From: Strongylocentrotus droebachiensis
Taxonomy: Eukaryota > Echinodermata > Echinoidea > Camarodonta > Strongylocentrotidae
Direction: 5' to 3'
Length of the DNA stretch: 64,000 nucleotides
NCBI GenBank assembly: GCA_035222895.1
Contig: JAVYIG010000315.1
Coordinates: 598,994-662,993 of the forward strand
This document shows positions 23,877-32,354 of the stretch, in pieces. A model generated the notes under the pieces. That model was not told where the DNA came from and made no database searches. It was given only the letters and a program-made list of their open reading frames with translations. Positions within the stretch are counted from its first letter, which is position 1. The number at the start of each line of letters is the position of its first letter. The translations under genes were made by a program, and so were the position numbers.

Positions 23877-24311
23877 GTTTGTGCTTTTTAATTCTAGTGT
23901 CGTCTCGTCCACGTGTTCAACAGCTGCGTATCAAGCTATGTGTGTAGTGGCCACGCCAGGCATGAAGCTCGAGTAGTACGGCCCGAGCAGTTAGCTATGC
24001 CAGCGCAAGCGGCGTGGTTAGTTCAGAGATTGCGCTCCATTGAACGAAACCCATCGATGCCTCATAACTGCGGTGCATCGATTATTGTAGAAGTAAACTA
24101 GTCGCATGCATTCTCGTTTCATCCATCATATGTTCCCTTTTTATGTATAAAAATGAAAAAAATTGAAAACATCTTTAAGGATAGATTGATACTATTCTAT
24201 TTTAATTTTTGATAAACTAGAATTTGATCATAGCCTTGATAAAACTTTGATCTAAGACTGCCGCTCAAATTGGCAACATCAATTAGCATCATTATTGCAG
24301 TGGCTACAATC
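23877..24311. promoter_or_regulatory. Bidirectional promoter between NHP2 and the zinc-finger gene
   Basis: NHP2 begins leftward at 23876 and the zinc-finger gene begins rightward at 24312, so 435 bp hold both 5' UTRs and both promoters. CpG-rich motifs cluster at 23900-24070 (gtacggcccgagcag, gccagcgcaagcggcgtgg, cattgaacgaaacccatcga). No TATA box is evident on either side. This is typical of head-to-head housekeeping pairs. The assignment is inferred from geometry. Confidence 0.6.
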
Positions 24312-27300
24312 ATGGCGGATGAACAGAAAGAACTCGACACGCCTGGGAGCGATGGATTTTCAGCTCAGAATCAGCAAAATGATGACTCCAGCATAGGAAA
24401 CGATGGAGGAGAAAATGCAGAAACATCTCCAGGGTCATATAGATCGAGGTCCGTATATGATTTAAACTTCGAACTTGTAGTATTTAATCAATTTATACAG
24501 CTGAGTGAGTGACATTGAACATAAAATATGCACGCGACGCGACGCGAACGCGCAATATAAACCATCAGCGCAACGTCCCAGCCGCTCCCAGCATACATGT
24601 CCACGTATAGACGTGGCTATGCCCATGCCCCAGGTGTAAGGAGGCTAGCCTACAAAATTATCATACATGATATGATTCTGAACTATATCGCCCTATGTAG
24701 ATCATGCCTGGCTGTAATCAGCTGGTCCGAGAATGAGGATATCCTCATAAACGCGGACAAAATGCGTCCTCAAAAATAAGGATCGTCTGCATTTTCGCTG
24801 ACATTTTTTTCATCAGTGCTCTGTCATGTCTGTGGGTTTCGGGTTTCCGAACCGCCTGCTGGCAATGCGAAAAATGAATTCAGCGCAAGAAAATAACCCT
24901 GGTTCACCGTCTACTTTTAATTTTATGAGTTCAGGCCTGATAATTACCTGATAAAAAAAAAATTCCTGATTTTTTTTTCTCTTTTTTTTTTTTCACCCAC
25001 CGATTTTACCTCTAGACCTATGTTCCTGATTTTACCCTATTTTTCCCGTTATTTTCCCTATTTTTCCCCAATTTTGTTACTCAAAAGGGGGGAATGTTGT
25101 CTTAGATGCCAGTTTTTTTTCCGCAAATCCTTTTTTTTTTTAGTGTTCACTATCATCGCTGGGGTTGTCTGTCTTCCCGAGGATTTATCGCTCATAATGC
25201 GAAAGTTAATGTAAAATGCATCGAGAAAATCATCGCAGAATTCTTTTTTGGCATTGCCAACGCGCCGATTAAAAATATGACACGTCTGCGAAAATGTGGA
25301 CGATCCTTATTTTTTAGGACGCATCAGTCTTTGATTGTGCAGACGATCCTTATTCTCAGACCAGCGCCCCTGTAATGTTACCACTTTCATGGTTTCACTA
25401 TCAGTTAGTAGATTTTATGGTGGAGTATTTGTATTGTGTTTGTAATTTGTAATAAAGTTGCTCCTTTTTTTTGTTTGAAAATTTCTTTTTCATTGCTTCT
25501 GCCTTTTTTTTGTCATTTGGTTGTGTTTACTAAGTTAGTGAATGCCTAAATTGTCTGAGCTCCAGAGCCTGCATATGAAAATTGTAATTTTTTATAATAA
25601 TGTTATGTAACTATCTGTAGAGGTGTAAATTTTCTTATCTCATTTTTTAGTACAGTAAGACAGGCTATCTACTATTGATGCCAAACATCAGGGGCCTAAA
25701 TAAGCGAGTTCGTAATTAGGATTTGCGAGTTGGCAGATTATACCGGTACGTTCCGAAATAGTAAAACCAGCGAGACGAATGCTGGTATCGTGCTCATGAA
25801 AGTTATGTTAGCAGTACTCTCTTATGCACCGACAGTACATTTATCTGACACACAGGTGGAAGTATTCTTCTCAAGAGGCAAACAAAAGGTATTCATAAAG
25901 CACCTCCATCACTTCGGCAGTGATTATTCTAAAATGCACAAGTGGGACGTTTCCATCGTGTAAAAGATCTGTGGATATTTGGGGGTCATGCGTTCCTACC
26001 TATTTCAAACTGGCTTATTTTCTGTATGAGTGTATCCATAGAAAGGTAAAAATTCATAAAAATATTGTCAAAAGATCAGCAATGTGTTTGTTTTTTGCAT
26101 GATTATTTGTTTGTTTGCTTTTTCTTCAAAAAGACAAGAATGAAAATGTTCATTTCACAGTAAGATGCGCTCGAAACTGTAGATTTAAGTAAATCCTGCT
26201 TTTTTCACTTGTTCTTTTTCTTTTTCCCTTATTGATGCAACAATCTAGCTAACATGTGATGGCATTTTTTTCTCCATAAATTAACTACAAACTCATTTTG
26301 CAATATTTGCACTTGTTTTTATGATCTTTTTCCATTGTTGTGTGTGACTTGTGATCCCGCATTGGACTGTAAGATCATATGAGAAACCAGGCTTGGATTT
26401 GGCCTTTGTTTTCTTCAAAGTTTTCCTTCGCAGAGCACATGTACATGTAGGTATGTCATAAAGGGTTTGTCATCTATCTACACGTTTGAGGTAATTTTGT
26501 TCTAAATTTCAAGCAGCGACGTACCTTCAAAAATATGTTCATATTTGGGACAGAGTGTCAACCACGAAGACAAAGGAACTGGGTGTGATTCAGCACAGCT
26601 TCATGTGGCTCATCTTCTTATTCTGCACAGCTGGTGATGACTCACATAGACAAGGCTCTTAGTACAATAAATATAATAACCTGTTACATATGCTCAAGCT
26701 AGATTTAAAGCTGAAAGAAATGATTAACGATGAGAGACGTTAGTGACCAATTCCAACCATCATTTTCTTGCTCTGCAGAGATGACGGAAGTGAGATGGAA
26801 GCTTCAAGCGGGCCATCTACACCACCACCAACCTTTGTGCGTCTAGCACCAATTTTAACACCTAGCGAAGCCATTGGGACCGGCGGGTCATCATCCAGTT
26901 CACAGTCGGTAACAGAAGGAACCGACCAATCACTATTGTTTGAACAGTCAGCTGAAGGTACGTCTGGATCAGGGCATATGGATTACAAGTTTGTCGATGG
27001 CAAATACGTTCAGTACACACCTACAGGACAGGAGGGCGATGGAAGCCCACAGCTGATGGATTTTAATGGAAAGTCATCCAGTGTCACCTCGGTAGATGGC
27101 GGCCAGGGGTTCATATGTAAAGTGTGTGGTGCTTGGTATAAGCTTCGCCAGTCGCTGAACTCGCACATACAAGACCAACATCAAGGCAAGCGATTCAAGT
27201 GCTCCAAGTGTCCCTACAGCACAAACAGGCGCCATGATCTCTATCGTCATGACGGGCAGGTACACAGGGGTACCGCCAAGCAAACCGTCCCTCTGGTGTC

Positions 27301-27805
27301 TCCGATAGCCAAACTTACAGGGAAAGCCAACACCGTAGCAGCCGCTCTGAAGAAGCGTGACGAGAGGAGAATACTGAAGAAGCCACTGACCATTAGCTCA
27401 CCCAGCTTTGCCCCAGCCACCATAAGCCCAGCTAGCTTGAGTGCTGCCAATCCGACAGCGGTCAACTTGAGCTCTCCCACCATCAGCTTAGAAAACAAGT
27501 CCGTCAAGCAACTGCTCAATCTAGGAGAAGGTGCTAACTCCCAGCAGTTGGTGGTGGTGAGTGATGGGATGCAGGGAGCTGTGTATTCCGAGCCCCCGTC
27601 GCCTCCGCAGAATGAGAACAGATCGGGATGGCTGGAAGAGAATTCAAGCAACAACAGCAGCAGCGGCAGCAAGCCACACAGGCAGACAGAATCCTTTGAG
27701 CACCAGCTACCAAGCGGTGCCATCTTCAGACGCATCACAGAAATCACATTTTTCCCTGATGGACGCATTCGAGAGACTCGTACGGAGGAATACGAGATGC
27801 CATGA
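24312..27805 (+). CDS. Two-finger C2H2 zinc-finger protein, two coding exons
   Basis: Exons 24312-24448 and 26779-27805 join across a phase-2 intron (donor gtccgt, weak; acceptor ctctgcag) to 1,164 nt, 387 aa. The first ATG (MADEQKELDTPGSDGF) is chosen; the codons before it offer no ATG. The N-terminal 150 residues are acidic and Ser/Gly/Pro-rich, including FVRLAPILTPSEA and DYKFVDGKYVQYTP. Two adjacent C2H2 fingers follow: Cys159, Cys162, His175, His180 and Cys187, Cys190, His203, His208, each CX2CX12HX4H. A Ser/Pro-rich low-complexity region comes next, and a conserved-looking C-terminus (SGAIFRRITEITFFPDGRIR then ETRTEEY). It is probably a nuclear DNA- or RNA-binding regulator, but I cannot name the orthologue. 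It shares a promoter region with NHP2. Confidence 0.85.
24713..25374. mobile_element. Foldback element with about 90-bp arms
   Basis: The left arm (cagctggtccgagaatgagg, aaatgcgtcctcaaaaataa, ggatcgtctgcattttcgct) is repeated inverted at the right (gcgaaaatgtggacgatcct, tattttttaggacgcatcag, gacgatccttattctcagac). Inner segments also pair (ctggcaatgcgaaaaatgaa with ttcttttttggcattgcc). TGTAAT occurs at both outer edges and may be a 6-bp target duplication. A second repeat (24917-25110) is nested inside. Confidence 0.75.
24917..25110 (+). repeat. T-rich dispersed repeat (family C, copy 1)
   Basis: Begins aggcctgataattacctgat, has poly-T, tcctgattttaccctatttt, and ends ttactcaaaaggggggaatg. 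The same order, inverted, occurs at 55262-55425, which shows that it is mobile or dispersed. Confidence 0.65.
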
Positions 27806-28006
27806 TTTCATAGAGACATCACCTTGTGTTTCAGTTTTCGCTCTACTTTACAGTCTGGTGAAATGCAGTCTTCTGATTTGAGAACTTGTAAATGCATTTT
27901 TGGTAATGTGGAATTTAATTTTTTTTGTTCAATGAAATTGAAGTCCCAAATTGATCTTTTATTTGAGGAATGCTAGTATTTTCCTTTTGCCATCCACGAT
28001 GTTCAA

Positions 28007-28510
28007 TAAGGCTGTGCACAACAGTGTAATGAGGTACCCGAGTACACTCCCAGGCTTACAGGCGAATACTCGAGTATTCGGACGCCATGTTTTTTTTATA
28101 ATTTTTTATAATTTTTTTGAATTTTTTTGATTTTTTTTGAATTTTTTGATTTTTTGACTTTTTTGACTTTTTTTTTCTTTTTTGACTTTTTTTTTCTTTT
28201 TTGACTTTTTTTGCCACTACCATACCACTCGGCAGTTTCTCAGATCCCTCGCCCAAAACGCATGCAATTTTACTTTAAGTTGCAGTTGAAGGCGCCGATT
28301 TAATAAGAATAATAACAGTAAACAATGCTGTTTTAAAAACCAAAGATGGCAGAATAATCCATTTTCCTCCAAGTCCAAACAGAAATCTGGACATTTGGTC
28401 CCAGTTTCTGAAAGGTGAGTTTGACAGTGCTTGAGTTGGGAAACATTTTTACCGACGGTACCATGCCAGCGGCTGCCGCTCTCCCTGGCACGGGTAAGCG
28501 TGGGCCTGGA

Positions 28511-28552
<42 letters not shown>

Positions 28553-28645
28553 TTTTGCGGCCGAATATTCGGGTACGAGAAATCGTACCCGAGTAGTTGT
28601 CAACCGTGCGGGTACTCGAGCATTCGACTACCCGTCGCAGCCTTA
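28007..28645. mobile_element. hAT-like non-autonomous transposon with exact 8-bp TSD
   Basis: The element is flanked by the direct repeat ATGTTCAA at 27999-28006 and 28646-28653. Ends are taaggctgtgcacaac and cccgtcgcagcctta, an imperfect inverted repeat with a perfect 8-bp outer match. Subterminal motifs (ggtacccgagtac, cgaatactcgagtattcg against cgaatattcgggtacgag, gggtactcgagcattcg) also pair. The interior is mainly poly-T and tttttgac repeats without transposase. An 8-bp TSD with short TIRs is diagnostic of the hAT superfamily. Confidence 0.9.
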
Positions 28646-30000
28646 ATGTTCAACATGGCTGACTAACTTTAAAGAACATTTGCAGAACATTATGCTGGTT
28701 CTAAATTTAGATAGTGATAAAAAGAATGTTGCATACATATACAATTATGTCATTATTTTTTTTCCTCTGATGGCTGAGGATGAACATGTACATCTATTAA
28801 TTAGACAAATGTTGTAAAATACTTTTTTTCTGAAAGAGCCTTGGGTTGTGGTGTATTTCTGAATGCAGGTAATTATTTATGACAACAAGTTTGATAAACT
28901 TATTTATGAGAGCTTAATCATGTATCAATAAATTAAATTTTATGTATTTTTCTTTTTGTTACCGGTAATGAGTGTCGGAATCAAATATGACTACAATGTA
29001 CTTCAAAATTCCAATACATGATGATTTTGCAAAGGTTGAATTTTATCAAAATTTGAAGTTAGATGATGGGATATAGTATCTAGAGGATCGTTAAATTAAG
29101 TTTGTTTTTTCTGGTGAAAAACAACCAAGTTCTATACTTATAACACATCTTTTAAAGGCACACTGCCATACTTGTAGCTACTTGCTCCCTCTATATAGAA
29201 AACTTCCGCAATCGGTGCCTGTTGGTCCCCCATGATCCTCTTTTTCTTATGTTAAATGAGAGCCGAGTTAATGAGATAGCCACCTGTCACATTTACCTCG
29301 CTGGCTCGCTGTGTGGTCTAATCCCTTCTTGCCCAGTAGTGGTGACGGTCTTTAAAGTAACCAGAATCACCAAAAAGTCGATCTCCATATTTACAGTATA
29401 CCTTGATTATAAATTATGACATCAATCCCCACAGAGGGAGAGTCTCCAGGCAATATAATCTGAAGAAAGTTTCTTGTAGACAAGTTTTACATTACTAGTT
29501 GTCAAACAACGTATGCTACCTTGTAATTTACGCAGCACATTATATTTTTATACATGACACAGAGTCGATAAGTATTAGAGTAATTGAATCATGATTTATA
29601 AAAACTATGAAAAGTTTATAGAGAATGAAAATATTATATATGTGAATTTTCATCTAAATATAACTTATTGTATAATATAGTTATGCACCTGCATTATGTT
29701 GTTCTTATGATATCGACGGTAGAAAATGAATCATGTATACCTGCTGTTCAGATTTGCATTCAATAAATATTCTAGTTTTTGTTGTGAATGTAATTTATTG
29801 TACATACCGGGTTACCAGGTAAACGTAGTATTGAGCCGAAAAAGTAAAGTAAGTAATTGTATCACATTTTTTCTTTTTACATTATGTGTTTATTTCATTT
29901 CATTTTTTGTGCTGATTTTGTTTTTATAGTTTAAAACGAAAAAGCTTTGTATAATATTCCCAAGAAAAACATGCCTTGTATGAAATTCAAGTGAATTCTA

Positions 30001-30006
30001 AATAAA
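30001..30006 (+). terminator. Distal polyadenylation signal candidate
   Basis: AATAAA followed by a GT/T-rich stretch at 30031-30050. It is the last good hexamer before the next gene on this strand. Confidence 0.35.
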
Positions 30007-30312
30007 GTCTATCTTTTGCTCAAGGAAACAAATGTTTGTCTTTATTTTTTATTAGCTATTTTGTATTCATAAGCAGGGTGGTCTACAAACAAAAATTCCA
30101 ACATGTAAAATTGTAACCTACAGTGTAGTGAGAGTAAGAACTGATACAAGCTAAGCGTTTTAGCGTAATGACTCTCGGGTATTAAAGAAGATGCAATCTG
30201 GTGCTATCTGATCCCATATTTTGAAGCCTTTTCAAACACATTTCATAAATATTTGGGGTTGAGAATAGATATCAACCTGTTTGCTGACTTCCAAGGTACT
30301 TGGGGGGGGGGG

Positions 30313-30590
30313 GGGGTTCACAAAGACAAAGATCAACTTTAATTTGGACTTAACTATGGTAGGCCATTACTGCCACTGTTTGCTCTCACCATTAATGATC
30401 TTTAGATAAATTTTCCTTCAATAATGAATTATCAACAAATATAAATTCTGTAAATTTGTGACCATGATTTGTACTGTACGTCGCTTGAGAGACGAAATAC
30501 CAGAAAATTGAGAGAGCAAACAGTGGCACGAACTGCCTGCCATATAAAAGTCCAGCTTAAAGTAATTCTTAGTCTTTGTGAAGCACTCCC
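30313..30590. repeat. Palindromic repeat with TTCACAAAGAC ends
   Basis: The left arm (ttcacaaagacaaagatcaa, ctttaatttggac, atggtaggcca, ccactgtttgctctcacc) pairs with an inverted right arm (gagagcaaacagtggcacga, ctgcctgccatataaaagtc, agtctttgtgaagc). Arms are about 75 bp. The left edge abuts a 15-base G run. Confidence 0.75.
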
Positions 30591-30910
30591 CTGTTCAATC
30601 AAAATTCAAATCTGTCAGCTGTTACATGAACATGTTTAAACCTCTTGTGGATCACCCTGACTGATAAGACACATACATAGTTACATACACACACATACAT
30701 ACACACAAGCACTCTTTGCAACTACTAGAATTCCATCAATTCAATTGCATAAATTCACAAAACAAGCTGAACATAAGATGCTTAGCCTCTAAGAACTGTA
30801 CAATAGAATTAGTATCCTCTTTTTCAATAATCCGACCATCACCTTCTCATCTCCCTTGCGTTGTGTGCAATCTTTGTTATGACCTGAAATGAAGAAGAAT
30901 CATTAACTGG

Positions 30911-31558
30911 TATACCGTGTGAGTCAAAAAAAAGTTTACACCTAGAAAATTGCTAATTATTTGAAAAATCATCTATGAACAGTAAATTATTATAAATATA
31001 ATGAAAGAGTGTTTCATCCCAAATCATTTGGTATCATTTTTGTGTGGTATGTGTTCACGCTTGCATGAACAAGAGGCATTGTTTGCGAGAGTGCAAAAAT
31101 CGACTTGCGCCAAAGTGATGCCTACAGCATGTATTATGTTGGGATTGGCAGAGTGAGAGAATGAATTGAATGTATCAAATTAAATGCATTGCATATGCTT
31201 TTTGCAGAAGTGAAGTCACACACACGTGCAAAAATGTTTGTTGATATTTGATATGTTTGGCATGATTAATTTTGTTAGGGATATTATTTGGATCTGCAAA
31301 GACCGAATTAATGCCCAAATCCCAATTGTTTTATTCAAACATCACATCAGCAACTTTGGTGCAAGTCGATTTTTGCACTCTCGCAAACAATGCCTCCTGT
31401 TCATGCAAGCATAAAGACATACCTCACAAAAATGGTACCAAATAATTTGGAATGAAACACTCTTTCATAAGATGTATAATAATTTACTGTTTATAGATGA
31501 TTTTTAAAATAATTCACTATTTTTTAGGTGTAAACTTTTTTTTGACTCACACTGTATA
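30911..31558. mobile_element. 648-bp MITE with about 200-bp inverted arms
   Basis: The ends tataccgtgtgagtcaaaaa and ttttttttgactcacactgt then ata are inverted, with one mismatch in the first 13 bases. Pairing extends through gtttacacctag, gaaagagtgtttcatcccaa, catgaacaagaggcattgtt then tgcgagagtgcaaaaatcga on the left against the inverse on the right. TA is duplicated at the edges. No coding capacity. Tc1/mariner-type MITE. Confidence 0.85.
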
Positions 31559-31779
31559 TTAAATGCAATTCAAAATTTATTATGAACTCCTTTAGTGCAT
31601 GGACTAAAAACATTTAAGAAGAGAAGTTGTGTTAAAAGATAACCAAGCATAGATCTGTATGTGTTTGAAAAGTATAAAACATTTAAGATATCAAATATAT
31701 GGAGGGGAAGGACTAAATAACTGCTCCTCTTCACTAAAACAATTCTGATAAGAAATCAGACTTAATCCAATTCCATGTA

Positions 31780-31967
31780 CAGTCAAACCTGTCTTGGTGG
31801 CCACCTCTCTATGAAGACCACCTACCGGTATCTTTAAGTGGTCTCCCATATTGCCTCCCCCCAGAAGGAAATGTTAGAACCTGTCTAAAAAGGCAACCTG
31901 TCTACAGTGGCCACTTATTTTGTTTCCCTTGGGTAGCCTAACTAGCCTTAATAGACAGGTTTGACTG
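31780..31967. mobile_element. TA-flanked MITE, CAGTCAAACCTGTCT family (copy 1)
   Basis: The ends cagtcaaacctgtctt and agacaggtttgactg are inverted and flanked by TA on both sides (31778-31779, 31968-31969). Internal repeats of ggtggccacct, tctataaagaccac and tttcccttgggt are shared with the copy at 58130-58286. Confidence 0.85.
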
Positions 31968-31980
31968 TAAATGCAATTAT

Positions 31981-32105
31981 CAGGGATGCTTGTTTTCAGG
32001 CCCTGGCAAGTTATATTTAAACCATAGTTTAGGCTTTTTTGTGTACAAAATAGCTAATTCTAGGTGATTTTCAGGCCCTCTGACCAATTCTAACTGGCAT
32101 CCCTG
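31981..32105. mobile_element. 125-bp element with CAGGGATGC ends and 6-bp TSD (copy 1)
   Basis: The ends are cagggatgc and gcatccctg. The direct repeat AATTAT flanks it exactly (31975-31980, 32106-32111). The interior shares ttttcaggcc, tagtttaggcttttttgtgt, aggtgattttcaggccctct and aattctaact with the copy at 43348-43481. Confidence 0.88.
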
Positions 32106-32128
32106 AATTATCCTATTCATGATTACAG

Positions 32129-32354
32129 GTCACATATAGGACCCAGTAATGGGGACCGGTACAACTGGACCACCAAAGTTCAAGGTCGTTCAAATTATTC
32201 ATGAAGTGTATTTATCTCAGTCATGATCACAGGTCTTATGGAGGACCACCCAGTAATGGGGACCGGTACAACTGGACCACCAAAGGTCAAGGGCGTTCAA
32301 ATTATTCATGAAGTGTACATATTATCTCAGTCATGATCACAGTCATGATCACAG
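32129..32354 (+). pseudogene. TCERG1: Two tandem partial copies of the first recovered TCERG1 exon and its acceptor
   Basis: The exon start at 32355 (after atgatcacag) is preceded by two diverged copies beginning at 32129 and 32233, each after its own catgat-acag acceptor. They match about the first 40 bases (cttatggaggaccacccagt then aatggggaccggtacaac) and then diverge together (tggaccaccaaa, gttcaaattattcatgaagt), which shows duplication of a unit of about 104-122 bp. In the exon frame the second copy reaches a TGA after about 24 codons; the first has lost the start of the matching reading frame. Confidence 0.75.

Larger units (their letters stand above)
24449..26778 (+). other. Intron 1 of the zinc-finger gene
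   Basis: 2.3 kb. It starts with a CpG-rich patch (gcacgcgacgcgacgcgaac at about 24530), contains the foldback element at 24713-25374, and is otherwise AT-rich. No further gene was seen. Confidence 0.7.
27809..30030 (+). other. 3' UTR and downstream region of the zinc-finger gene
   Basis: It follows the TGA-free stop at 27803-27805. AATAAA hexamers lie at 28927-28932 and 30001-30006; the latter is followed by a T-rich stretch (gtttgtctttattttttatt) and is a good distal site. A hAT-like element occupies 28007-28645, so the long UTR form would carry it. No other gene was seen. Confidence 0.5.

Noticed and set aside
27247-27768. 173-residue antisense frame over the zinc-finger exon
   Set aside because: Shadow of the C2H2 coding frame; no recognisable motif and no splice support.
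28056-28603. Lysine-rich minus-strand frames
   Set aside because: Reverse translation of poly-T in the hAT-like element.
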